64,000 nt of DNA from Cupriavidus basilensis. Lineage in GTDB: Bacteria > Pseudomonadota > Gammaproteobacteria > Burkholderiales > Burkholderiaceae. The position numbers and the translations under genes were made by a program. The notes under the pieces were generated by a model. The model worked only from the letters and a program-made list of their open reading frames with translations. It had not been told where the DNA came from and made no database searches. Shown one piece after another: positions 7,110 through 15,104 of this stretch (the first letter of the stretch is position 1; every line of letters starts with the position of its first letter). Where the stretch lies: assembly GCF_000832305.1 (NCBI RefSeq), contig NZ_CP010536.1, positions 2,232,001 through 2,296,000 of the forward strand, in the 5' to 3' direction.

Positions 7110-8684
7110 TTGACGACAGAATGGATGGGGTATAAGTGGCTCTCGGAGCACTACAACGTCACCCCCGTGCAGGATTTCCAGATCACTAGCGAGATCGGCG
7201 CCGCTCGGCGCTCCGTCGTCAACGACGGAAAGACGCTGGAAACCTACCCGACCGCCTCTCGCCAAGAGCCGACGCTGCAGTCTCACCTGACTTACGCGCT
7301 ACGACATGAAGGCGTCCATCTCGAGTTCCTGGCGCGGCTCTTTGATGTGCTTCCAGAGGCTGAGTTGGCCGCCTGGCTGAACAGCGAGCGCACCGGCCAA
7401 TATGCCAGACGCGTTGGATTCCTGTATGAATGGCTCACCGGCCGGCGGATCGCCGGCGTCGAGACGGTGACCGGGGGCAACTACGTCGACGCGATAGACC
7501 CCGAGGCCTACGTGACGGCGACGGAGGCCACTCGAAATACACGTTGGCGCGTGCGGGACAACCTGCCCGGCAATCGACATTTCTGCCCTTTGGTTCGGCG
7601 AACCCCGGAAATTAGGGAGGCGCAGCACTACGACTGCGCGGCGCGGCTCGACGAGCTAAATGCAGAGTTCGGGGGCAACATTCTGATGCGCAGCGCCGTC
7701 TGGCTGACCATCAAGGAATCCAAGTCGTCGTTTGCGATCGAGCATGAGCAAGACCAGAAAGATCGAATTCGCCGATTCGCGGCAGTCATGGAACGCCGCA
7801 TAGGGGAGTACCCAGCGCTGCTCTCCCCTGACACGTTAGCCGATTTGCAACGAGAGATTGTGAGCGAGCGCAGCACGATTTCCCGTTTTGGGCTGCGCGC
7901 CTCCCCCGTGTTCGTCGGCGAGACGCATCGGTTTGAGCAAATCGTCCACTATGTTGCCCCACACTGGGATCAGCTGCCGGAACTCCTACGCGGGCTCGAA
8001 GTCTTTTTGGAACGCACTGCCGGGCAATCGTCCGTGGTTCGCGCCGGAACCGCCGCGTTTGCGTTCGTGTTCATCCACCCACTGGCCGACGGCAATGGGC
8101 GCATCCACCGCTTCATCATCAATGACGTCCTCCGGCGAGACGGCGCCGTCCCGCGGCCCTTCATCCTACCAATCTCGGCTGTCATCACAGAGAAACCGCA
8201 GAACATCGCGCGCTACGACCAGATCCTTGAACGCTTCTCGAAGCCGCTGATGGCTCGATATGGCGACCTATGCGCATTCACGCCGACTCGGAGGCTGTAC
8301 CCGGATGGCGTCCAGTCGAACTTCGAGTTTGCTGGATATGACGCTGCCTTGCCGGCATGGCGTTACCCTGACCTGACTGCGCAGGCCGAGTATATGGCTG
8401 ACGTGATCGACAGAACCATCAGGCAGGAAATGAGGATGGAAGCCGGGATTCTGCAGGAGTGGACAACCGCGCGGCGGATGGTGAAGGACATCATCGATGG
8501 TCCTGACGCCGATATCGATCGGATCATCCGCTCGATCAGGGACAACCAGGGTGCCGTCTCGAACAAGCTCCGAAAGGAGTTTCCGGTTCTTGAGAGCGCA
8601 GAAATCGTGGAAGACTTGGTCGGCGTCCTGAAGATCGCCTTCAAGAATCTCGACCGTGGATCCCTAGTAGACGACGTGCCTTGA
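7110..8684 (+). CDS. Fic-domain protein (putative AMP-transferase), 524 aa
   Basis: Fic enzymes transfer AMP or related groups to hydroxyls of target proteins. The catalytic loop HPLADGNGR (residues 323-331) followed by IHRFIINDVL is complete, including the catalytic His323 and the phosphate-binding Gly-Asn-Gly-Arg. About 110 residues upstream is SSFAIEHE (206-213), which sits where class II Fic proteins carry the inhibitory (S/T)xxxE(G/N) helix; Glu211 is kept but the next residue is His. The start is TTG 7110, supported by GGAG seven bases upstream; an ATG five codons later is an alternative. No separate antitoxin gene adjoins it. It stands alone between relics, so it looks horizontally acquired. 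Confidence 0.88.
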   Translation: MTTEWMGYKWLSEHYNVTPVQDFQITSEIGAARRSVVNDGKTLETYPTASRQEPTLQSHLTYALRHEGVHLEFLARLFDVLPEAELAAWLNSERTGQYARRVGFLYEWLTGRRIAGVETVTGGNYVDAIDPEAYVTATEATRNTRWRVRDNLPGNRHFCPLVRRTPEIREAQHYDCAARLDELNAEFGGNILMRSAVWLTIKESKSSFAIEHEQDQKDRIRRFAAVMERRIGEYPALLSPDTLADLQREIVSERSTISRFGLRASPVFVGETHRFEQIVHYVAPHWDQLPELLRGLEVFLERTAGQSSVVRAGTAAFAFVFIHPLADGNGRIHRFIINDVLRRDGAVPRPFILPISAVITEKPQNIARYDQILERFSKPLMARYGDLCAFTPTRRLYPDGVQSNFEFAGYDAALPAWRYPDLTAQAEYMADVIDRTIRQEMRMEAGILQEWTTARRMVKDIIDGPDADIDRIIRSIRDNQGAVSNKLRKEFPVLESAEIVEDLVGVLKIAFKNLDRGSLVDDVP

Positions 8685-8799
8685 AACGCCGTGGACGGCG
8701 ACGGCCCCACACTCCGCGTCGCTCCCTTTGCCGGTTTGCCTGTAGTACCAAACCGTGGTTTCAGGTTGGGGCACGTCACGCCGTCGGGCAACGGCGCCG

Positions 8800-9149
8800 T
8801 CAGGCGCGATGGTACCGTTGGTCGCGGCGCTGGGCTTGCTGCTTCGCGCTGCCCCCCGGTACCGGCGCTGGCACAAGATCGCCGACGGCGACAACCGGGA
8901 CGAACGCCGGTGGTGCAGGCTCAGCGTCATCCATCACGGCGGCGTCCGCCCGCTCGCGCTCGCGAATCCATTTGTGTGCAACTGGGTCGCGTTGACGCCA
9001 GCCTTCAGCGCCATGCCGGATATCGATCCCCCCGGCCGCAGACACGCCCCAATCGGCCGGCGTTTGCCATCGGGGTCGAAGCTCAGCTTGCGGTCGATTC
9101 CTACATGGGTCACCTTCAGCGGGAGAAATGCCAAATCATCTTCGTTCAT
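8800..9149 (-). pseudogene. IS66-family tnpA (orfA) with a frameshift
   Basis: The start at 9149 opens a frame with LPLKVTHVGIDRKLSFDPDG, then ACLRPGGSISGMALKAGVNATQLH, the helix-turn-helix of IS66 orfA proteins. At about 8970 the frame shifts; the shifted frame continues KWIRERERADAAV and PPAFVPVVAVGDL, the usual orfA continuation. The gene is therefore broken. No tnpB or tnpC remains to the left. Confidence 0.75.
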
Positions 9150-9151
9150 GC

Positions 9152-9182
9152 TTGCGTCCGCAATTTCTGGTTGCGGACGCAA
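9152..9182. repeat. Perfect inverted repeat just upstream of IS66 tnpA
   Basis: TTGCGTCCGCAA (9152-9163) and its exact complement TTGCGGACGCAA (9171-9182) flank a seven-base loop, immediately upstream of the tnpA start at 9149. It could form a hairpin that limits tnpA translation or transcription from outside. Confidence 0.6.
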
Positions 9183-9230
9183 TCCTGCCAACTCTCAGCC
9201 TATCAGGCTAGGACGCCCATTCTCGGACGC

Positions 9231-10097
9231 TTACGCTGCTTCGCTCAATGCGAGCCCCAGAGCAGCAGGCGAAGCGCTATTCGCGGGCGGCGCCATGGGC
9301 GTATCCGTGGTCAAGCCCAGGCAGGGCGGAAAATCCGTCGGGCGAAGCCACTTTGCCAAGAAGGTGCCCAGCGCGTCGAGCAAGACGTCGGAAGTCAGTC
9401 CTTGCGCACCACCAAGACGAGGGCTCAAAACCAGCACGGTCTGATCATGCTCGAAAACTTGTAGGCGCTGCGTTAGATCCGCCGGCTGCAGGAGCACTTC
9501 GGCGCCCTCAATGTTTTCGAAACCGAAGGCATGCAGATAATCGCGCGCGTGCCGATGGCCGAGGCAAAGCACGACACGGGGACGGTGTTGACGACGCAGC
9601 GACGAGATGAACTGGAAGCGCCCACCGAGGCGGCATAGGCGATAGTACTCCGACTTGACACGCAGCACTGACAGCTTACGCAGTTCCCCACTCCAGGGTA
9701 AAGCATGATCGGATCGTTCAGGCAATGGGAAGAGATTCAGCTTGAGTTCCCACCCAGAAGGCACATAGAGATAGTTGTCAAAGTACTCCTGCGCACTGAT
9801 CGGCGTGCGTCCAAGCGGCAAGGCAGCCGATCGCGCCGCGGCCAAAACCCGTGCGATGCGATAGTGCGACTGCCAGCGCGGCAGTTGATCGGCATGGCGC
9901 GCACGAAACTCCCTGTCCCAGGCTCCGGGAATCGGCTGGCTCTGCAACGCGACCGACAGCGGAACAGAACTAGACGGGGGCGCCACATCGCATACCCAAA
10001 GGGCGGCGCCCAGATTGCCGCCTTCCATACCTGTGAACGAGGAAAATGCGATGTCCAAATCCGTACGGCTAAGTACGGATGGTTGAGACTGCTCCAT
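9231..10097 (-). CDS. Hypothetical protein, 288 aa, C-terminus cut by IS66
   Basis: I cannot assign a family with confidence. Notable stretches are AFSSFTGMEGGNLGAALWVC near the N-terminus, WELKLNLFPLP in the middle, and RPRVVLCLGHRHARDYLHAFG, which vaguely recalls uracil-DNA-glycosylase-like folds, but the diagnostic motifs are not evident. No signal peptide or membrane segment. The stop codon at 9231 is part of the IS66 terminal repeat, so the original protein probably was longer. Whether the residual product is functional is unknown. Confidence 0.55.
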   Translation of the reverse strand: MEQSQPSVLSRTDLDIAFSSFTGMEGGNLGAALWVCDVAPPSSSVPLSVALQSQPIPGAWDREFRARHADQLPRWQSHYRIARVLAAARSAALPLGRTPISAQEYFDNYLYVPSGWELKLNLFPLPERSDHALPWSGELRKLSVLRVKSEYYRLCRLGGRFQFISSLRRQHRPRVVLCLGHRHARDYLHAFGFENIEGAEVLLQPADLTQRLQVFEHDQTVLVLSPRLGGAQGLTSDVLLDALGTFLAKWLRPTDFPPCLGLTTDTPMAPPANSASPAALGLALSEAA

Positions 10098-10258
10098 GCG
10101 ATGGAAACTCTGATGGATCGGGCGTGCAAGGCACGCCGACGATCGCCAGTCTGGCTATGTTCAAAGCCAAGAGAATAGAAGCAGAATCGCCGGCGTTGTC
10201 TGAGCAAATCTGAGCAGCCCGGCTCGCACTCCGCGTGCCTTCGCGTCGTGCCTCGGCG

Positions 10259-10954
10259 CTAGCGGTCGATCACGATCTTCTGGTAGACCCGGAAGCCCTT
10301 ACCGCGCACCGTGGATACGGGCAAGCGCAGACTGCCCGCCTGCTCGACCTTGCGGCGCAGGCGGCGCATCTGGGTATCCAGTCGGCGCTGATCGTAATGC
10401 AGGAAGTCTTCACCAAGCGCGTGCACGATCGCCTTGCGCGTCACGCAGGCTTCGCCGCTGGCGAGTGCGTGCAAGACCGTGTAATCCTGCATCGACAGTG
10501 GAATCGGCGGGAATCCTGGCGGGGTCAGTGTCGGGGGCGTGGCCGACAGCCGCCAATGCGCCTCCGCCGAGGCTTCGCTGGACTGCAACCGCTCCTCGGC
10601 CAGCGCGTCGGCCTGGTCAGAAATATCGCTGGCCACTGCCACCCGCTGGTTCTTGCACTCGGACAAGCGCGCCGACCACATGATGCGCGCGATACTGCCG
10701 TCCTTGCGCACATAGCGATTCTCGAAATGACGCTGCAAATAGCCTGCCTCGATCCGTTCGACGGCCTGTAGCGTTCTCGCCCGTTCCTCAGGATGGACGA
10801 AATCCATCATGGGCTTGCCCAGCATCTCCTCTGGTTGATAACCAAAGATACTTTCGCAAGCCCCCGTAATGGATAGAAAACGGCCATGGCGGTCGACAAC
10901 GCAAATCGCGTCGAGCAGCAGGTCCATGACCTGCTTGGGTGGCAGTGTAGCCAT
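10259..10954 (-). CDS. PAS-domain transcriptional regulator with OmpR/PhoB-type winged helix
   Basis: Residues about 5-115 form a PAS domain (DAICVVDRHGRFLSITGACESIFGY, then a PAC segment with RKDGSIARIMWSARL). Residues about 140-230 form a winged-helix of the response-regulator C-terminal type: LSMQDYTVLHALASGE, DTQMRRLRRKVEQ and VRGKGFRV. There is no receiver domain, no kinase and no partner gene nearby, so signal sensing is presumably through the PAS domain itself. The start is ATG 10954; a GTG at 10984 would add ten residues. Cytoplasmic. Targets unknown. Confidence 0.8.
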   Translation of the reverse strand: MATLPPKQVMDLLLDAICVVDRHGRFLSITGACESIFGYQPEEMLGKPMMDFVHPEERARTLQAVERIEAGYLQRHFENRYVRKDGSIARIMWSARLSECKNQRVAVASDISDQADALAEERLQSSEASAEAHWRLSATPPTLTPPGFPPIPLSMQDYTVLHALASGEACVTRKAIVHALGEDFLHYDQRRLDTQMRRLRRKVEQAGSLRLPVSTVRGKGFRVYQKIVIDR

Positions 10955-10984
10955 CTTTCCTTTATTCTGAGCCGTGGCTGCCAC

Positions 10985-11508
10985 CGCGCTGCGCGCGCGG
11001 TACGCGTCATTCTACGTCGTTACGCCTGATCTTCGGACAAAGTACAGCGCGTCAATATCACGCTCGCGGCTCGGCAAGCGGCCTCAGGCGGTGTTTGCAG
11101 ACTTGCTTTCCCTCTGGGTTCCAGACATTACCGCGCGGGATGCGTCCCTTGCTCACGTCCAGTGGATATTGGCATGCCTCTGGTAAGAGTCAGCGACGTG
11201 AAGGGCTCGAGGCAGAAATCGATGAATCTTCTCCGCTTTGGAGTCGGTCGTCGCTCTTTGGGGTAAGGGTACTTCTCGTGTGAAAACTGGCGCTCGTCGC
11301 CTGAGGATCCGCTTCCTCCAGTGTTTTCCGGGTTCCAGATACAAAGAGCGGAGGCGAATCCGACATTGACATGAAATCAATTGGAGACAAGCCTGAAGCA
11401 CCAGATTTCACACGAATGGAGGTGCGTGAGTTGCCATCCACCCGTGCCGAGTTGCCTCGCGAAGGCGAGGCATGGTACGTCTTCACGTCAGTGGATATCG
11501 TCCTTGAC
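10985..11508. other. Intergenic stretch without supported gene
   Basis: About 520 bases between the PAS regulator and the H-NS-like gene. Frames on both strands give low-complexity or unrecognisable translations without ribosome sites. Confidence 0.4.
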
Positions 11509-11826
11509 TCACGCTTCCGGAATCAAGAATTTGTCGCGATTCTTGCCCAACCAGGCGGGTGCTCGGCCGCGCCCTGTCCAGGTGGCACCGGTCTTCGGGT
11601 CCTGGTACTTGGGTGGCAGCGAAACCTTGATTTTTTCGGTAGGCGCCGCGCTCGCAGCAGGACGGCCACGACGCCGTTTTGGCGCAATGTCTTCCGCGGT
11701 TAGTTCGTACTGCGCCATCAAGGCCCGAATCTGCTCGATAACACCGGCCACTTCTGTGGCACGCACTTCCACAAGTTGCGCTTCGATCTTTTCCTTCTCT
11801 GCCAGCAACTGCTTGTAGGTGGCCAT
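11509..11826 (-). CDS. H-NS family nucleoid-associated protein, 105 aa
   Basis: Small DNA-binding silencer of AT-rich, often foreign DNA. The N-terminal third is a coiled-coil dimerisation region starting YKQLLAEKEKIEAQLVEV. The C-terminal domain has the conserved DNA-contact loop YQDPKTGATWTGRGRAPAWL, with the GRG AT-hook-like motif typical of the beta-proteobacterial H-NS/BpH3 group. A basic linker (KRRRGRPAAS) joins them. The start has AAAGGAG upstream. It lies next to the most AT-rich part of the island, consistent with a role as a carried xenogeneic silencer; that role is inferred. Confidence 0.92.
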   Translation of the reverse strand: MATYKQLLAEKEKIEAQLVEVRATEVAGVIEQIRALMAQYELTAEDIAPKRRRGRPAASAAPTEKIKVSLPPKYQDPKTGATWTGRGRAPAWLGKNRDKFLIPEA

Positions 11827-11895
11827 CGCTTTTCTCCTTTTATCCTTGGATCTCAGAATCGTACATTATTTATCGGGGCGAGGTGCGCCGAATCC

Positions 11896-11924
11896 TCTAT
11901 TTTTTCCGCACCATTAAATGTCAA
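11896..11924 (-). promoter_or_regulatory. Candidate sigma70 promoter of the H-NS-like gene
   Basis: On the minus strand a consensus TTGACA (11919-11924) is followed after 17 bases by AATAGA, a poor -10. It lies about 70 bases upstream of the start codon in an AT-rich tract. The remaining stretch to 12227 shows no gene. Confidence 0.35.
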
Positions 11925-12227
11925 ATAATTTCTGTCCTTCTTTGACTCGTCAACGTGTCGATCCACCTGTCGGAAAACTAATCCGTTTGAACTTTTTACT
12001 CACTTTTTCATTTGAATGAGGGGAGAGTGTCATCGACGATACGGCCCGCTGAATAACTTCCACTCCGGAGGATGCGAAGTCACATGCTTTCCTGATTTGG
12101 CGCCGCGTCGCTTGTTAGCTGCGGACGTCAATCGCCAGACGCAGCTTACCGCGCTACCGCCAGTTACAATGTTGTAGACGCGCAAGGTGCAATTTGGATG
12201 TGCGATCGATGTGAGTGGAGAGAGAGA

Positions 12228-12602
12228 ATGGCGACGGTTCGAGCACGCACCAAGGGGGAGGCGCTGCTGCACCTGAAAACAGCGGGAGTAACGGTCGTGG
12301 ACTTGAACTACGAGTCTGGCTGGCAAGATGCCGTCGAACTCGGCCGCCTCGGTCAGAAGACCGGAATTCGTGTGGAATACCGTGGACACGAGAGCATTGC
12401 TGTTACGTCGCCAGCGGCATTGGCAGCCGGCCTCTTCCGGCCAAAGCTGACGTTCCGGCAACGCAATCTGTACTGCCAATTTGAATTAAGTGAGTTGCCA
12501 GCAGCTGAATTGGAGAGTTTGGAGGCGAAAGCAACAAGACTGGGGGACTACATCCTCGCGGGGAAGCTGATGCGGGAGGTGGATGCCGAGTGGACTGACT
12601 AA
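12228..12602 (+). CDS. Hypothetical protein, 124 aa
   Basis: Family not recognised. The start at 12228 follows a purine-rich GGAGAGAGAGA. The sequence is soluble and charged, beginning MATVRARTKGEALLHLKTAG and ending in a helical AELESLEAKATRLGDYILAGKLMREVDAEW. It shows no signal peptide or membrane segment. It stands alone between the H-NS-like gene and a ProQ/FinO relic. Confidence 0.55.
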   Translation: MATVRARTKGEALLHLKTAGVTVVDLNYESGWQDAVELGRLGQKTGIRVEYRGHESIAVTSPAALAAGLFRPKLTFRQRNLYCQFELSELPAAELESLEAKATRLGDYILAGKLMREVDAEWTD

Positions 12603-12629
12603 GCCATCGCGGCTCTGGTCCGGAGCGTC

Positions 12630-12929
12630 CGCGGCGTTCCCGAAGAGTCCCGCGTCCAAGGTGCCACTGAAGCTTGACATCTTCGAGACCTGGCCAAGCA
12701 CGCGCCGGAACTGGCCCTGACAGAGGCGGCATTGCACAACGCGCTCCGGACCTGGTGCCGCGGCACCCGATATTGGACCTCTCTGGTGGAAGGCGCGCCG
12801 CGCGTGGATCTGGCAGGCCAGGAGGTGGGACAGGTATCGCAGGCCAATGCAAAGCGGACACGGCAATGGCAAGCCCGTCGCGCAGCACGGGCCTTGCCGC
12901 AGCCCGCGAAAGCCGCCAAGACCAATTGA
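12630..12929 (+). pseudogene. ProQ/FinO-family gene with frameshift
   Basis: The first frame gives FPKSPASKVPLKLDIFE, then shifts; from about 12690 another frame continues DLAKHAPELALTEAALHNAL, RTWCRGTRYWTSLVEG, APRVDLAGQEVGQVSQANA and a basic tail ending at 12929. Together these span a complete ProQ/FinO core plus C-terminal tail, so a single-base change near 12690 breaks the gene. This copy keeps the natural C-terminus missing from the two fused copies at 6.4 and 19.3 kb. The N-terminal extension is lacking. Confidence 0.75.
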
Positions 12930-12980
12930 TCCACGAAGGGGGCCCGCCGCAGGCGTGCTGGTTCGCGCCGGCGTGTCCGC

Positions 12981-13334
12981 TTAAAAGTATTGGGAGTCGC
13001 CCTCTTCCATGTGCGTGTGATCCTCCCTCGCTGCCTGCCCGGAGACTTTGGCCGCGTGAGCGGCGGCTTGCTCGAGCAGGGGCGCGTGCGCCTTGGGGAC
13101 AACCAGCATCGTCAAACCCAGTCCTTCCAGCGCGCGTAGCGCGTGCTCTAGATTCACCCCTTTACCGTTCTCCAGCTTAGACAGCATGCCGACGGAGACG
13201 CCGCAATGCCTGGCGGCTTGGTCAATTGGCATCCCCCCGGCAACCCGCGTCGCCCGAATGCGATCACCCAGTTGGTCGATGGTGCGGATGGTGGCCCGCG
13301 ATGGTGGGGACGCATCGGCTAGCGGTCGTGGCAT
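12981..13334 (-). CDS. XRE-family HTH regulator, HipB-like, 117 aa
   Basis: Residues about 20-75 form a Cro/CI-type helix-turn-helix (DQLGDRIRATRVAGGMPIDQAARHCGVSVGMLSKLENGKG), followed by LEHALRALEGLGLTMLVV, as in HipB-type antitoxins. The C-terminal 40 residues are Ala-rich and unlike standard HipB. A hipA toxin gene would be expected downstream on the same strand but instead a ProQ/FinO relic lies there, so it is an orphan or a solo regulator. Cytoplasmic. Confidence 0.75.
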   Translation of the reverse strand: MPRPLADASPPSRATIRTIDQLGDRIRATRVAGGMPIDQAARHCGVSVGMLSKLENGKGVNLEHALRALEGLGLTMLVVPKAHAPLLEQAAAHAAKVSGQAAREDHTHMEEGDSQYF

Positions 13335-13686
13335 GAGGGGAGGTCCAGAGGTCGGGAGAGATCCAGCACTTGAACGGCTCTCTCGGTTATTTCACCATCA
13401 TGAAAGTATATCAAACGCTGCGGTGGCCAACAGGCCTTCCGCTCACCATATCTGTCGGCACGGCTAGCGCTAGTGATTGGTGCTTGGGAGGGTCGGGGCG
13501 CTACGCGGCGACCATTGAGTAAACCTTGTATTTCTACGACGGCTCCCCCTCTGCCGTGGTCGTCATGTCGGCCTATTTGTGCAGTTGGTCGCGCGTCTTG
13601 GCGATTAATTGCGTTTTTGGTCTTGGCACACCGAGTCACGCAAGGTGTTGCTGTAGAGGACCACTAATTCTGCTAGCGGCGCCCAT
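13335..13686. other. Intergenic stretch with no supported gene
   Basis: No recognisable protein in either direction. It contains TGGCGATTAATTGCGTTT (13599-13616), also found exactly at 6923-6940 next to recombinase fragments. Confidence 0.4.
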
Positions 13687-13848
13687 ATGTGTGCTAACGA
13701 GCACGTCACAGATGGGCGGTCTCGCACCCTTACGGCCATCGGCCCGTTTGGCGATGTGCTCGCGACGGTCAAGGTGCGACCGGATTTCAAGCTGACGCGG
13801 GATAGCGCCTCGCGCTGGGCCGCCGATGGATTCGGCAGGATCCGCTGA
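13687..13848 (+). CDS. Possible small protein, 53 aa
   Basis: An ATG at 13687 opens a 53-codon frame with RTLTAIGPFGDVLATVKVRP and DSASRWAADGFGRIR, ending six bases before the convergent citrate-synthase-like gene. Composition looks protein-like but no family is recognised and no strong ribosome site is present. It may be the tail of a larger lost gene. Confidence 0.3.
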   Translation: MCANEHVTDGRSRTLTAIGPFGDVLATVKVRPDFKLTRDSASRWAADGFGRIR

Positions 13849-13854
13849 TCGGAT

Positions 13855-14997
13855 TTAGCCCTTGTCCGGAAGCACGCCGACATAGCGGCCGCGCGGCCGG
13901 ATGACCTGACCTACCCCGAGTTGTTCCAAGCTATGCGCAAGCAGCCCGATGCTGCGCGCCGTGGCGAACATCCCGAATGCGGCATCGTCAGGCAACCCAT
14001 AGTGGGTGGACAGCGCCGCCAGTGCCACGTCGATATTGGGTTGCAGACCGGTCAGGCGGGTTGCCTTCTCGATAAACCGTGCGATCACTGCCGGCGGCTT
14101 GAACATGGCCAGCAACATCGTCGCACGCGGGTCGCCCTCGGGATACAGATGGTGCCCGAATCCCGCCAGCGGCTGTCCGGTGGACAGGTAATGGGCAATC
14201 ACCTGATCCTCACCCTGCCGTTCCAGCTCATCGAACAACGCCTTGACTCGACCCGAAGCATCGCCATGCAGCGGCCCCGACAGCGTGGTCAGGCCAGACA
14301 ACAGGCAGGCCGGTAGCGATGCGCCGGTCGACGCCGTAATGCGCGTCGCGAACGCCGAACTCGTCAACTCGTGGTCCACCAGCAGGACCATGGCCGTCCG
14401 CAACAGCTCTGCCACCGCTGGCGTCTGCCCCCAGCCTTGCGCGAAACGGAGGTGCAGCGGGTGTTGCCCCGGCTGGGCGCCAAACGCATTGGCCAGTTGC
14501 CCGACCAACGCCTGCCCTTCCACTTGCAACACCCGTTTCATACGGCCGTGCGTGGAGTGTCCGGTGGCCGCGAGCTCGGCCAGCGTTCTGAATGCCGCCA
14601 CACGGCCAGGGCGCGCCACCTTCACCGACGACGAAAAATCCACCGGCTGCCCTGAATCCCACAGCAATTGCGCGGCCTCTTCCAGCGTGGCCCTCGCCGC
14701 CAGGGTCACTGCATCCTGGCCGCGCAGGTACAGCCGTTCGCGCACGAATGTGGAGATGGCTGTTGGAATGCTCGGCTCCGCCCCGAACAAGGTGTTGGTG
14801 GCCAGCGTCTCGTGCTTGCGGCCGGCCTGCTTGCGCCTGGCAAGCGTAGCGACATCCTCGGCACGGTAAAGGCTGCGCCGCGTGTCGGCCGGATCGGACA
14901 TGACTTCGATCTTGCCGCGGCTTACGTATGCATAGACGGTTTGCGGCCGCACGCCAAGCCGCGTACACGCCTCGTCCATCGACATCCATGAACCCAT
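13855..14997 (-). CDS. Citrate-synthase-family protein with N-terminal helix-turn-helix, 380 aa
   Basis: Residues 1-60 are a MerR-type/excisionase-like helix-turn-helix (MSMDEACTRLGVRPQTVYAYVSRGKI) and the remainder is a citrate-synthase fold. Catalytic positions visible are the first His in DHELTSSAF, the second in GFGHHLYPEGDPR and the Asp in PNIDVALAAL; the oxaloacetate-binding Arg motif appears as RPRGRYVG. Length fits a one-domain citrate synthase plus HTH. It is transcribed away from a catabolic operon across a 107-base spacer with two palindromes, so it may be an enzyme, an acyl-CoA/oxoacid-sensing regulator, or both. The regulatory role is inferred. Confidence 0.85.
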   Translation of the reverse strand: MGSWMSMDEACTRLGVRPQTVYAYVSRGKIEVMSDPADTRRSLYRAEDVATLARRKQAGRKHETLATNTLFGAEPSIPTAISTFVRERLYLRGQDAVTLAARATLEEAAQLLWDSGQPVDFSSSVKVARPGRVAAFRTLAELAATGHSTHGRMKRVLQVEGQALVGQLANAFGAQPGQHPLHLRFAQGWGQTPAVAELLRTAMVLLVDHELTSSAFATRITASTGASLPACLLSGLTTLSGPLHGDASGRVKALFDELERQGEDQVIAHYLSTGQPLAGFGHHLYPEGDPRATMLLAMFKPPAVIARFIEKATRLTGLQPNIDVALAALSTHYGLPDDAAFGMFATARSIGLLAHSLEQLGVGQVIRPRGRYVGVLPDKG

Positions 14998-15023
14998 TTT
15001 TGACTCGCTCGCACTTATTTATG

Positions 15024-15059
15024 TTGATTTTATATATCAATATTGCGTTGACAATCAAC
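15024..15059. promoter_or_regulatory. Two palindromes in the divergent promoter region
   Basis: TTGAT-N7-ATCAA (15024-15040) and GTTGA-N3-TCAAC (15047-15059) share the TTGA/TCAA half-site and lie seven bases apart in an AT-rich spacer between the HTH-citrate-synthase gene and the operon starting at 15105. They are natural operators for the HTH fusion protein, the only regulator-like product nearby. Confidence 0.5.
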
Positions 15060-15104
15060 TATTAACTACCATGGGTTCCACATTCCAGCCGCCCACGACA
15101 GCCC

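Larger units (their letters stand above)
8800..9234 (-). mobile_element. IS66-family remnant with one intact end
   Basis: Reading the minus strand, the element begins at 9234 with GTAAGCGTCCGAGA, the conserved terminal repeat start of IS66 elements. It then holds a hairpin (9152-9182) and the frame-shifted tnpA. The other end and tnpB/tnpC are absent. The terminal GTAAGC supplies the TAA that ends the neighbouring gene at 9231. Confidence 0.7.

Noticed and set aside
12981..13334. Complete HipBA toxin-antitoxin pair
   Set aside because: No HipA kinase gene is present on either side; only the HTH protein is supported.
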